Shown in pieces: positions 22,475-33,766 of a stretch of 64,000 bases of DNA; position 1 is the first letter of the stretch, and every line of letters starts with the position of its first letter. Origin of the DNA: Beta vulgaris subsp. vulgaris (lineage: Eukaryota; Streptophyta; Magnoliopsida; Caryophyllales; Amaranthaceae); the NCBI RefSeq assembly GCF_026745355.1, contig NC_079209.1, positions 9,532,055 to 9,596,054 on the forward strand, given 5' to 3'. The position numbers and the translations under genes were made by a program. The notes beneath the pieces are model-generated. The model did not search any database and was not told the DNA's origin. It saw only the letters and a list, made by a program, of their open reading frames with translations.

Positions 22475-24036
22475 CACTAGTGGAAAATAAAGGAAGGGCT
22501 GCACTAAAAAAGGCCCTTAGGGCTGCGCTTTTTGACAGCAGCCCTTCACTTTTTAAGTAAGGCTGCGCTTTTACCTAAAAAGCGCAACCCTTTAAGCTTA
22601 AAAGGGCTGCGCTTTTACCTAAAAAGCGCAGCACTTTTTAAGCATGAAGGGCTGCGCTAATTGTTAAAAGCGCAGCCCTTTTGACCCAAAAAAAAATAAA
22701 AAAAATTTCTTTTTTGCATTTGTTTTATGTCAACTTGACACAAAATCAATTCTAAATTGATAAAATTATAACAAAATCACAAAAATAGATATTCAGCCAG
22801 ATATATATTATCGCAAAAACAGATGAATATATTATAAACAGTAAATATTATAATTAAACAAATAAATTACAAAAAGAAAAAATTAAAAAATGATATGAAC
22901 GAAACCAGATCTAAGAAAAAATAAAAATTAAATTACAACAACAATAAATCTGGTTCATCTCAAAACTGATACCGATTAGTATTATGAGAGGCAATATATA
23001 CATTATCAGATCTCGAGGTTAAATTTTGGAGTATCTTAGATCTCGAGGTTAAACCAGATCTAAGATTGTCAATGTGCAACAATTCCTTTCATGTCGTCCG
23101 CAAACATGATTCGTAAACCTGCTCGACTTGCAAGTCCCCATTGATGTCTTCTATCTTAATTTCGGTTAAACTCCGCCTAAGAAATGTTAATCCTGAAATT
23201 ATCACAAACATGCAGCATAAGTTGATGATGAAAAATAGTCATAAAAAAGAATACTCCTTAAACCTATGATTGGAAAAAAAAACCAGATCTACCTTCACCC
23301 CAAACAAAAACGAAAAAAAAAACAGATCTAAGAAATAGAAGAAGTTCTCTATCTGAACGTCACCCCAAACAAAAACGAAAAATAAAAAAACAGATCTAAG
23401 AAATAGAAGAAGTTCTCGATCTGAACGTCACCCCAAACAAAAACGAAAAAAAAAAACAGATCTGAACGGCCGACGAAGAGTAGAGAGGAGAGATGACAAA
23501 ACGCAAATGAACCGCCGACCGGTCTAATTTTGACAAACAGATTCCGGGAGTGTGATGACGACAAACGAACGAAAAGGAAGAGGAGAGGGAAATTCCTGGA
23601 GTGTGATGTGAGGGAGGGAAGAGAGAGAGATGGGCTGGCAGCATTTAGGATTGATTTTTGTGAGGGAGGAGAGAGAGAATGAGAGTGTGAGAGACGAGAG
23701 AGACTCAGAGAATTTGAGTGAAGGGAGGAGAGAGAGGCAGCGCTTCTTTTCAAATAAAATATAAAAAAAGCCCATGAAGGGTTGCGCTTGTCCCAAAAAA
23801 CGCAGCCCTTCATTTAAAAAGGTTGCGTTTGACTAAAAAAGCGCAGCCCTACTTAGTCAGAAGGGTTGCGCCTTTTTAACAAGCGCAACCCTTCTGTTAT
23901 GTAGGGATGCGCCTTTTTAACAAGCGCAACCCTTCTGTTATGTAGGGCTACGCTTTTGTAGAAAAGCGTAGCCCTTCACTAGTAGGGCTGCGCTTTTAGA
24001 AAAAGCGCAACCCTTCCTTTTTTTTTTCCCCTAGTG
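22475..24036. mobile_element. Non-autonomous CACTA element, family A, copy 2
   Basis: 1562 bp, starting CACTAGTGGAAAATAAAGG and ending TTTTTTTCCCCTAGTG, with the 3-bp duplication TAT (22472-22474 and 24037-24039). Subterminal GGGCTGCGCTTTT-type hairpins (about 22493-22683 and 23775-24015) identify it as the same family as 2848-4372, although the interiors differ. There is an A/T run and GCATTTG near 22685-22720, an AT-rich block, three direct copies of AAACAGATCTAAGAAATAG-like units with CACCCCAAACAAAAACG (23290-23465), and a GA-rich tract (about 23590-23740). Inserted in the RT coding region of the Tat element. Confidence 0.94.
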
Positions 24037-24398
24037 TATGTTGCCCCTGCATTGTGGAGCCTAAATGGCATTGCCTTATAATTGTAAACATCACAGTCGG
24101 TGATGAATGCTGCTTTTTCCCTGTCGGCCTCTAACAGGCTGATCTGATGATATCATGAGAACGCATCCATGAAACTCAACAGTGCATGACCGCTAGAGTA
24201 ATCCACCAGCTGATCTATTCTTGGGAGAGGATAGCAGTCTTTTTAGCAAGCTCTATGCAGATTTATGAAAATCCACACACATTTTCCACTAGCCGTTAGC
24301 TTTTTTCACCAAGACTACATTGGCTAACAACTCTAGATAATCACACGGTTCAATAAATTATTCCATGCGCCACAAAATACTCTTTACAATTTTCTTTT

Positions 24399-24710
24399 TT
24401 CTCTGTCCTAGAATACTCTTTACACTTCTATTTTGGGATGTGAACCACTATCATTTTAATCATTCTACCTTTTAACTATTGGCCCACACTCTCTCTCATC
24501 CAAATAAAATAATACCACTCTTATTACCTACCAACTCCAACCATGACCCACATTCTCTCTCCTCAAAATAAAATAATACTACTTTTACTAACTACTAACT
24601 CCTACCGCATCTACTTTTCAATAAAATAACAAATTGATAACGAAACATCAACTTATCATCTAAAACTATGTGACTTGATAAGTGTCAAGAGTATTTTGGG
24701 ATAGAGGGAG
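24399..24710. mobile_element. Stowaway-like MITE, same family as 6146-6753
   Basis: The right end TCAAGAGTATTTTGGGATAG then AGGGAG is followed by TA (24711-24712). The left end is decayed (CTCTGTCCTAGAATACTCTT). Inner sequences ATGACCCACATTCTCTCTCC and AATACCACTCTTATTACC match the element at 6146-6753 in inverse orientation. It splits the RT coding region of the Tat element. Confidence 0.8.
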
Positions 24711-25829
24711 TAGTTGTCAATAGTTTGTCTACTTCTTCTTTGATGGCCTTGTTTTTCTCAATAGAAAAGTTCTACTTCTTTTGATTTACAGGACGGACTG
24801 CACTGTCGACGTTCAGATGATGTACTATCACGGTCGGGTCTATTCCCGACATCTCATTCGCCAAGAACACGAAGACACCAACGTTTTCTCGACAGAGAGT
24901 CACTAGGTTGACTCTGACCATTGGACCCATGTCAATTTCGACAACGATCGTCCTTGTTGGATCTTCAGCTAGCATCTCTTGCTTTCTCTCCCCATCAAGT
25001 TTGGGTCTTAGTGTATCATCAGGCATAGACTCCAACTCTTCCATGGATATTTCCATCATTTCTTCATCTATCTTCTCGGATTCGGTTTCTTGGCCAAGGC
25101 TTTCCTCTTAGCTCTCTTCTGCTTTCATGCTGGCGGAGTCAGCTCTTCCACTGGGATTCTTCTTGTCGGCTACTTTGAGGTGGTAAGGTAGCACGACTTA
25201 GCAATATCTTGATTTCCTCCCAACTCTGATGTCGTACCTGAATTGGTTACGTACAACATTGTCAAGTGGTAGGTAGACACAATTCCTTGCATGTCAAGAA
25301 TGAATGGGCGTCCAATTATAGCATTATAAGCTCTCGGTACATCTACTACCGAAAATTCCGCCATAACGTCCCTAGCTCCCCCATCTTCTCCAACTCGGAC
25401 CGGCAATGTCATGAGGCCTTCGGGAATTACTTAGTCTCCTGTGTATCCTATCACCGGATAACGGACAAGCCTCAAATGCTCTCCGTCTATCAATAGTTTC
25501 TCAAAAGTTGAGAAGAAGAGTATGTTCGCGGAACTTCCTCTATCAACAAGGATTTTATGAATCAAGCAATTCGATACTTTCAAGGTAACCATCAGTGGGT
25601 CGTAATGGGGTAGATAACATGCTTTGCATCCTCTACTGTAAAAGACATGGCAGACAATGCTGATGGCTCCTTCCATTACACACTCTCATTGAAGTTTACT
25701 TGGTGCCTAAACTCTTTCAAGCTTGCCTTAGCTCCATTCACACTACCACCATGAATAGGGCCGCCACTGATGACATGAATTTCACCAATCCGCGACTGAA
25801 CATTCTAATTTATCAAATCTCCATCTTTT

Positions 25830-26940
25830 GTCTAAGCCTTATACTGAGTGAAGTAGCCTTTTCTTATCAGATCCCCCAAATTGTCTTTCAAATGCCTACA
25901 ATCCTCAGTCAAGTGTCCATGATCACCATGAAAATCACACCACTTGCTCTTATCGTCGTTTTTATGGAACATCTGCTTTGGACATTGCCACTTATTGTTG
26001 TCCTTGTTCATTGTGTATATCTGTGCTCTACAGGTTGTGAGATGAGTGTACGCGTCAAATTTTTCTTTGCGTTCACCCCTTTCGCGATCATTCCCTTTCT
26101 TGACCACGTTAGTTTCTTACTTTCTTTCTTCCCGATCACGATCATTCTCGCGCCCCTTCTCTTTCTTCTGTTTCTCTTCCTCCATTCTATCAGGCTTGCG
26201 GTGCTGACTGCTCGCGGCCTTATCAAACTCTTCACCCATAATGAAATCATTTGCTTTTCCCAAAACAGGACCTAGAGACGTGAAGGTCTTATGGCCCAAA
26301 TAACTCCTGAACGTGGACCCCTCTCTCAGCCCAATCATTAAAGCTAAGACAACCACGTCCTGTTGGAGACGCAGAATAGAGAACGCTTCCACATCGAAGG
26401 CCAATGAAATCTTGAAGACTTTCTGTTTCTCCTTGCTTGATGGAAAGAATCTCACTAGTATTGCGCTCACGACGCCTGTTACTTACAAAATGAGTGTTAA
26501 ATGTGGATGAGGATTGAGAGAAGCTAGAGATGATACCCGGTCTCAAACTCTTGAACCATGTCTGGGTGATCCCGGTCAGAGTAGACGGGAACACCTTGCA
26601 CCATATGGAGTCCACCTGAGTGTATAAGAGCATCTTACCCCCATATGTTGTGACATGATCATCTGGGTCAGAGGTGCCATCATACTTGCAGGACGACATC
26701 TCGATCCCCGGCATAGAGTGATTCATGATCTCCGGAACAAAGGGAGAGAGTTTTGGATTGATCAGTAGGTGTCCACCAACTAAATAGTTACTAGCACCGG
26801 TATTGGTGTTGTACTCACGGTGAGAGTGGCCTTGATTTTCGAGTTATACAGCTCTTCAAGATTCAACAATGACTCATCCTACCAAGATTAGTCAAGCTGT
26901 TTCTCGAACTGGCGTCCCTCTCTAGTGAAGGTACGCATCT
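25830..26940 (-). pseudogene. Tat-lineage gag (broken, N-terminus incomplete)
   Basis: Starts near 26940 with a KQLD/LEELYNSKI-like region containing stops, then the capsid-like part MPGIEMSSCKYDGTSDPDDH (about 26650-26710), WCKVFPSTLTGITQTWFKSL, FVSNRRRERNTSEIL and KQGETESLQDFI (26380-26600), a frameshift, a Lys/Arg/Glu-rich region (26117-26250), and a zinc-knuckle WCDFHGDHGHLTEDCRHL at 25890-25942. This arrangement is standard for gag of plant Ty3/gypsy elements of the Tat group. Gag forms the cytoplasmic particle that packages the element RNA. Multiple frame breaks are present. Confidence 0.8.
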
Positions 26941-27166
26941 TTCTCAACGGAGTTCTCAAGTGAACTACTTGCCTATTTTTGTGGGTGATTAGGCTTCATT
27001 GGATCATGGAAATCAGTTATGCACCAAGCTATAGACTGGGAGGAGCATAGCTCAACAAGTCGAATACCCAAAGCAAGAACTAAAAGGATAAGGAAGGATG
27101 GAGAGAAACAGCTGAAGTCAGACTTACGTAAGGGACAAGGATAAAGAACGAACACCTGTCTTTGTC

Positions 27167-28200
27167 TTAGGCCCTGTTCTTTTAGGAATAATTTCTATTC
27201 AGTTCAACTCACTTTAATTTAGTTAAACATGTTTCTTTTCAAAGTTTTGGTCTAATTTAATTAAGCTTAAAGGAATAACTCCCACAAAAGAAAAGTAAGG
27301 CATTCATGATACAACTTCAGGTTGAATAATTGGATACAACTATTTCATGTATCTTTACACCCTAAAGAATAGAGACGTGGGAAGAGTTGTTGTGCTAATA
27401 ATTAGCTAACGAACTAGCTCTTTGTTCAGATATTTTCGATGTTCTAAAGACCGTAGATGACTACATAAAACTCTAAACAACACATACTGTACACAGATAG
27501 CAAATCCGTAAAAAATATGCTGCGTGAATTTATAATCAGAGGATTTAATTGCTCTATTAGAAGTCAGGAACAAAGCTGACTATATAAGAGGTTCTAAAAT
27601 TTATCTTTTTCAAAGAACATGAGCACAACGTTTTAATGCTTTGGAACACTTGATTGGGCCCATCAAATGATTTAATCAAAAGAAGCCCATTTGCCTTTAC
27701 AGATATGAAAAGACCTTTACTATAAAAAGGAGACAACATTCTTAAAAGTTGAGATGTTCCCTCTTACGTTTTTCCAGTCTGGGAGATCACCAACAATATA
27801 TACGGTAACAGTCTCATCAATGAATAAAAATTCAATTCTCACCTAGAAAAAGCAAAACATCTTATTGAATGGATAAACCTACTTAATAAATCCATTAAAC
27901 TAATCACTGAATGAATTAAAGAATATGCTTACCGAGAATTAAATTGATCATAAAATATAGAAAGTTGATTCATTCTCTTCTTAATATTGGGCTTAGACCG
28001 TTGGCTAATTATTATATTAAAAATAGGCGGTCTCTTACAAGGCCAACTATTGTTTTTAACCTATTATTTAATTTCAAACTCAAACCTTTAAAGGTTTTTT
28101 TACTTATCACATCATGACGTCAATTATTCAATTTATCACTAGACCAAAAAAATGAAAAGTAACAAACGAATTATAATATTTATGAATAATAACTTTTTTT
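27167..28200. other. AT-rich DNA with one Harbinger-like end
   Basis: GGCCCTGTTCTTTTAGGAAT at 27170, preceded by TTA, followed by TTCAGTTCAACTCAC, resembles the termini of the Harbinger-type element at 29843-32842. I find no matching right end, so this is probably a fragment; it may have truncated the Tat element's 5' end. The rest, to 28200, has no coding or repeat signature I can support. Confidence 0.35.
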
Positions 28201-28204
28201 TATT

Positions 28205-28242
28205 GTGATTGACCCGAGGCATAGCCCGGGTCAAAATACTAA
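28205..28242 (+). mobile_element. Helitron 3' end
   Basis: GACCCGAGGCATAGCCCGGGTC (28210-28232) can fold into a hairpin and is followed after a short A-rich spacer by CTAA (28239-28242) and then T. A GC-rich hairpin just before CTRR is the Helitron 3' signature. The matching 5' TC end was not located, so the body is undefined. Confidence 0.5.
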
Positions 28243-28612
28243 TCCATCCCTTTCTTTTAAATCTCACATTGTTAGTTAATGTATTGTTGATAGCATGTCC
28301 CATCTACTTTCTCCTCTTTTTTCACTGATGTCATCCACTTTTTAATGTTTTAACCACTTCTAAGTTTACCTCTTCACCTTTTTAGTTTTTTCCTCATACT
28401 TCCATACTTGCTTGTTGATTCCCCCAAAGTAAAGTAATAAAGTAAAAAGAGATGTTAGTTTTAATTTGGTTATATCATTTATGGCTGAGAAAGGACAAAC
28501 AATTAACGAGAAAGTATTTCACCACTGTTATCAGGATCAGGATCCTACTTTGGATCGTAAAGGTTGGTAGGATCAAATCGTAGGATCATACAATCCTACA
28601 ATATAGTGTAAA

Positions 28613-29211
28613 CTAGCTTTTTAAGCATGCGATGCGTGCGACGATAATTTTTTCATTGTGATATTTCGTAATGTTGAGTAGCTAGTTTAACATGCACACA
28701 ATACATACAATGACAACTCATTATAATAGTTTAAATTGAGAGTTTTTCAATAAATCTATGTTTTGTTCAACTTATTAAACGTAATTTTTAGCAAAAATAA
28801 GTTAAGTTAAGTTCTTGATTATCCTTTATGTAATTGACTTACACAAATTGAAATTATATGAACCCATTAAATTGATCATTTTTTTTTACATGACTATAAT
28901 GTTATAGAAGTATATTGTTGATTTTTTTTTTTTTTTATTTTGGCAATGTTTCCTTTGGTGGAAGATAATGATATTATTAAATGAATTTGTTATCTTTGTT
29001 TTTTGTAAACTTTTTCAGTCTTTCCTTTTATTCACCTAAAATTTTAAATTATTTTAATCGTAGTTTTTAAACTTGGCAAATATTTTTATTGATTGATTAC
29101 CCATTATTATCTTAAAATTTTAAACAAAATTGATGTAATTAAAGAAGTAAGGGTAATATAGTCATTTAATAAGGGGAAACCATGCCTCGCCTTTCACTTA
29201 TATAATAGAGA
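28613..29211 (-). mobile_element. Short non-autonomous Helitron, 599 bp
   Basis: On the minus strand it starts TCTCTATTATATAAGTGAAA (complement ends 29211) and ends GCTAG (complement starts 28613). The hairpin GCACGCATCGCATGC lies 7-8 nt before the end. The host dinucleotide is A (28612) / T (29212), as expected for Helitron insertion between A and T, with no target duplication. No Rep/Helicase coding. It splits a repeat rich in GGATCATA/TAGGATC motifs (28536-28600 and 29400-29470). Confidence 0.75.
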
Positions 29212-30067
29212 TTAGTAATAATTATGCTATAATATGGTCAAAAGACTTATGTTATAACTTTATACACATTAATAATAATATTTTTCATTCCTAAATTGTG
29301 ATAGTGGTTAAATACAATATTGAAGTAACACAGTACCAAAATCTAAAAGGAGAAAGATAATGTTTTGAACTATCTTGTGAGATTTTATGATAAAATTGGA
29401 TCGTAAAAATCACAGGATCATAAAAGGTTATGATCCTGCAATGTGAATTTTGGCAGTTGGGTAGGATGAAAAGATTAAATTATGATTCTACATAAGATCG
29501 AGATAGAATATGTCATTTTATCATATTGTCCTACATGGCGATCAGCAGTGAAATAAGGCATGAGAATGAACGACAATGCATAGAAGCAACCGAACAATTG
29601 CCACATGTCAAAACAATACTGTGTAGTGAGAGAAGGAACCGAGATTTTTAGAAAAGATGAATCCAAATACTTACTGAGATTTTGGTATAATTACCTAATT
29701 TCAAGCAACTGATTTCTAAGTAAATCCATTAGAATCTTCATTTTAGGAAAGAATATGAATCCCACAATGCAATAAATGAATTTCCCATAGACATTTAATA
29801 CTTCACACAAAAAATTGAATCAATATATTATAAACCGATTAAGGGTCTGTTCTCTTTGGCATAAAACAGCTGAACTAAACTATCTACACTAAGGTGAACT
29901 GAACTGAAATAAATTGAATGTACTAAATATATAAATAATATTTAAACCATAATAATATGAATATTAAATAATTATTATAATGATAAGTAATAATAATGAA
30001 TAATAATAAAAATATTTTGGATATTTTTAAATGATAGTTATGAATAAATAATATTAATAATCATAAT

Positions 30068-30068
<1 letters not shown>

Positions 30069-30108
<40 letters not shown>

Positions 30109-30110
30109 TA
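30069..30110. repeat. (AAT)n microsatellite
   Basis: About 14 uninterrupted AAT units inside the AT-rich Harbinger-type element, with shorter AAT runs on both sides (29985-30010, 30350-30375). Confidence 0.9.
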
Positions 30111-30450
30111 ATGATAATTAATAATTATTTGTATTAATATATTAATACTTGATGATAATTAAATAAGAAGTAAATTAATATTACTATTTTAATAATTAGA
30201 TTTAATAATATAATAATATTTAGTGATAAAAATAAAGATTGGATTGGACCGTGCAAAATTGCATCATAAATTGTTTTGACATGATTTGATTGGTTTATGG
30301 GCTAAAAAACGTGGGTTTATTTGTGCTTTTGACCTAAACCATGTTTCTTCTAATAATAATAGTAATAATAATGAGTAAAGCTATAATAAAAAAATAATAT
30401 ATAGAAATAATAATAATAATACTTAATAATAATGATATAAGAATAAATAA

Positions 30451-32667
30451 TCTATATAATACTATAAAGCAATAAGGATTTGCTTATGTGTCAAGAGCAA
30501 ATTGAATTGCTGATATGTCAATCCTTTGTAATATCTTTTACAATTTTTTGCCACGTGTATTTGTCTTTAAATATTTCGGTTATGCATTACTTTTTTTAGG
30601 CATATAATTGGAAAGCTATTTAAGAAAGTTCTCTGTTATAGAATGTAAATCAACTAAATTTTAGGAGTCGATTGCTATTAATTTTTTTTTGAGGGGATCG
30701 ATTGCTATTAATTAGTAATTACTTATGCATCATAAAACTGCCAAAAAAAATATATCTCCTAAATCCGATATTTTAGGTACTAATTAAAAAAACCATATCC
30801 CCTAAATACGGTATTTTAGAAACTAATTAAAAATTCATATCCCCTAAATTCGGTATTTGAGTTATACTAATCATATATTTTGGCACTAATTAAGAAATAA
30901 ATTTATACCAAGAAGCTGATATTTTAGGTCCTACTTAAGCTATTACAACTACTTAAATGAACATGTTGTACTCTCTTCTTAAACCCAAATTAAAACAAAA
31001 GTCTTAACAGATTATAATATTGAACTTAAAGTTTACCAAGGGACGTATTAATCATACAATAAGTTGTATTATAGGTTTTTTTTAAAAGTTCAAATTATAA
31101 GATTTACTCGCTGCACTTTGAAAATGTCACTATTAATGAATGAGGTTTGACCATGCATTATTTACTATTAGATAAAATCAAATGTTATAATGTAATTAAC
31201 ATGTTGTTGGATTTGTCTCAACGTATATTTTCAGAAAATCAAAATTTTATACTTTATTCTAATACATAATTAAAGATATTAGTAGTCAAAGTAGTGCATC
31301 GACAAGTGTGAAAGTAAAGTGTAACGAGTAATTTGAAACGAGGAAGTATATTTGTTCAGTTTATTCACAACAACCGAATCACAACTAAAAAAATAATATT
31401 ACCATACATATGAAATTTGAGAGCTCATAATTTCTAGGTGTTCATCTCAAAGAAAAGATAAAATGTCATATAATATATTTCCACATATAAATTGATTTAT
31501 ATTTCTATATATTACCGTTCATTTGGAACAAGTATTATTGACATGGGTCAGTGAGCTAATCACAAACTCACAATAAAAATGAAAAAAAGGGTGAATTGTG
31601 CATGTAACAAATAATTGACAATACAATTTATTCTATATTTTACTTTCCAAAATAAAATAAAAAATGGGTAAAATAATATGAAAATTACAAGTTTTAAATT
31701 CTAAGAAAGGTGCATAGAATTTTACTTTTATCTAGAAGCCTAATATAATCTTAACAAAATTAAGTTTGCTAATAAAGTTTCAAACTGTAACAAACTCTTG
31801 CTTAGAACTCTCAGTTTTCACTGCCATAAAAATTCTGTCTTTTTCCATCTCAATTTGAACATCTAGAAAGTGAATCATCATCTTCATGTAAAAAACTTAA
31901 GTAGATAACATCTGAATCTCACACATCCAACGTTAATGGGTAAAAACACGATCATATTCATTTTTTCTCCATTTTCGAAAATATCAAGTATGTTCGATAA
32001 ATCTGTGGTCAAACTTTTTGGATAACTTTTTCGAATAAACCTGGAATTGAACGGGAATTTTTTTCTTTAATAACATAAGATTCAATTGATCGAATGTAGC
32101 AATTTTTTGAAATAAATCTCCATTTTATTTAAATATGATATTACCCAAATTCAGGAGAAAGGTTCAATTAAATATAACAATACTAGCTATGTTTTAAATC
32201 TCCATTTTTGGTTTGTAATGTGCACGGGTTCAGTTAGCCATATCAAGAGTTACTAGCATTAGGGTTTGAAATTTTATTTGTGATAAAGATCACGGGATAT
32301 CAAGAAAACAAAAGAGTGGGGGTGAGAGGGACTATGGAAAGTAGGGACGACAGAAAGTGGGAAAAAAAGTGGTTGCATGATTGAATCCCAATAATGGAGC
32401 GAATTGTGATTTTATTTGGTCCTCAATGTGAAGCAATGGGTAGAGCAAAGACTTCTTCAGTCAACGTCGCACGATAATATTAATTACATCAGTCATTGAA
32501 CGCACGGGTTATAAGTCGGTTTTAAAATATTCCTCATAAACGATATGATTATAAAAAGTTTAAATCACGATCTAATATTCACCCCATGATTTTGGGAGAA
32601 ACACCATAAAGTAATTAATTTATAAATAAAAAAAAATTCCGTGCATTTTGCACGGGCCAAAACCTAG
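30451..32667 (+). mobile_element. Non-autonomous Helitron, 2217 bp
   Basis: Starts TCTATATAATACTATAAAGC after an A (30450) and ends CCTAG before T (32668). The hairpin CCGTGCATTTTGCACGG (32639-32655) lies 8 nt before CTAG. Insertion between A and T without duplication is the Helitron rule. No Rep/Helicase ORF is present. The 3' 400 bp is related to the Helitron tail ending at 34975, with shared CAATTGAAC-x-CACRGRTYATAARTCRGTTTTAARATA-type sequence. Nested in the Harbinger-type element. Confidence 0.85.
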
Positions 32668-32845
32668 TAATAATAATAAGAGTAATTAGTAAAATAAATT
32701 AGACCAACATAATAATAATATTTAACAAAATGGTTATAAAAGAATGGAGCTGAACTGAACTGAGCTTACCTAAACTAAACTGAATTGAACTGAACTGAAC
32801 TGAGCTGAACTGAATTGAAAATAAGTTGGGGAGAATAGGCCCTAA

Positions 32846-33447
32846 GTTTGAATCAATATAATGTTACGAAATATAATGTTACGACGATGTGGAGCAATAC
32901 GATACTCTTTTTACATATAATATTATAATGAAGCAATAATCCCATCTGATACTATTTTGAAAAGGTAAGAAGATGCTATCTTTTGTGATTAAAAAAAGAA
33001 AAAGAATCAATATAATGTTACGAAATATTGCAATTTTATATTTCATAAAATTCATTCCAAAAAACTATATAAATTTCGAAAGCAAACGCAAATCTATTAA
33101 CAAATCGGTTTTTATATCTCTTAATTAACAAATTGGTTTTTTGAATATCATTCTAAAAAAAAAAACACAATCAATTATGGGTCCTATATAATACTGATAT
33201 CAATTCTTTAATGGTGACTACAATACAATACATAAATCATCTCATTACTTAATAAGATACACGTTGACTATGGATGCAACTATCAAATTCACAAAGCTAG
33301 GCAAACTCCAAACACGTCAAGTAACTGACAACATTGAAATAGGTATTTATTGACATGGTCCAATACAATATATATTGTTAATTTTAAATCATACAACTTG
33401 AATATTCAACCCATTGTTTTTGTAAGTGTATTAGCAATAGTTATATA
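32846..33447. other. AT-rich intergenic DNA, nothing recognised
   Basis: Two copies of AATCAATATAATGTTACGAAAT occur (about 32852 and 33005), so a small direct repeat is present. No genes or clear element termini. Confidence 0.4.
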
Positions 33448-33764
33448 CTCCATCCGTTTCCTAAAGATCTTCCCTCTTTCTGTTTAAGGGTGTTTCCAAA
33501 AGATCTTCCCTCTTTTGCTTTATTCCTTATTTGGAAAAACAAATTTCCCTATTTACCCTCTCATGTCACTATCATATGGTCCACCATTACATTATTAATT
33601 CAATTTTACTCCCTTTCTCTCTCCTACTTTAACCCCTTTTTATTTGTTTATTATCTTAACCCCTTTCTCTCTCCTACTTTACTCACACCATGCCCCACAC
33701 GACTTGATTTTCCTTGGTATCTGTAGGAACAGTAAGTGGGAAAATCTTTAGGAAACGGAGGGAG
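33448..33764. mobile_element. Stowaway-like MITE, 317 bp
   Basis: CTCCATCCGTTTCCTAAAGA at the left and the complementary TCTTTAGGAAACGGAGGGAG at the right, flanked by TA (33446-33447 and 33765-33766). The inner motif AAAGATCTTCCCTCTTT is duplicated near the left end. Non-coding. Confidence 0.9.
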
Positions 33765-33766
33765 TA

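Larger units (their letters stand above)
19930..25680 (-). pseudogene. Tat-lineage pol: protease, RT, RNase H, integrase (broken)
   Basis: Minus-strand blocks in order: protease VDRGSSANIL with the catalytic Asp near 25544; YNAIIGRPFIL (about 25330); the start of RT after about 24780; RT palm fragments at 24040-24390; then the YLDDS active site (22402-22416) with LNPKKCVFGV and KFLGFMVSKREI following. The connection region continues to about 21900. The block YDIQYKRRTAIKAQTVAGFI then CYWKLTV (21538-21783) matches the link between the ordinary RNase H and the second, archaeal-type RNase H known from the Tat lineage. Integrase: zinc-finger CDKCQRF, catalytic-core FAQWGMDILGPF and VGIDYFTK (20637-20864), C-terminal ANWEGPYII (near 20010). 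Cut by a CACTA element (22475-24036) and a MITE (24399-24710), and full of stops and shifts. Confidence 0.82.
5522..27166 (-). mobile_element. Degenerate Ty3/gypsy retrotransposon, Tat (Retand/Ogre-like) lineage, 5' LTR missing
   Basis: Reading the minus strand, the order is gag with a CX2HX3-GHxTExC knuckle (25898-25939), protease (VDRGSSANIL, near 25544), RT (YLDDS at 22402-22416), RNase H remains (21538-21783), integrase (zinc finger CDKCQ near 20831; catalytic Asp in WGMDILGPF near 20735) and an integrase C-terminal ANWEGPY block (near 20000). Then follow a 57-bp tandem array, an extra gene in antisense orientation, a polypurine tract and the 3' LTR. Extra antisense genes and tandem repeats between pol and the 3' LTR are known hallmarks of the Tat lineage. 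All frames carry stops and shifts, so the copy is dead. Nested insertions account for about 12 kb: CACTA at 7324-9301 and 22475-24036, hAT-MITE at 11077-11645, LINE at 13207-19448, MITEs at 6146-6753 and 24399-24710. The right boundary is approximate: no second LTR is found to the right of gag. Confidence 0.85.
29843..32842. mobile_element. Harbinger-type (Tourist-like) element enlarged by a nested Helitron
   Basis: Left terminus GGGTCTGTTCTCTTTGGC and right terminus (reverse complement) GGGCCTATTCTCCCCAAC, flanked by TAA at 29840-29842 and 32843-32845. TAA/TTA duplications with GGGYCTRTTC termini fit the PIF/Harbinger superfamily. Subterminal regions hold GAACTGAACTGA repeats (32755-32820; weaker at 29870-29925). 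Total is 3000 bp; removing the Helitron at 30451-32667 leaves 783 bp of AT-rich, non-coding sequence, so it was a MITE. Confidence 0.75.

Noticed and set aside
25700..26275. Plus-strand frame of 191 codons with hydrophobic stretches
   Set aside because: It is the antisense of the Tat gag region (basic, Lys/Arg/Glu-rich codons read as Leu/Phe/Ser on the reverse strand).
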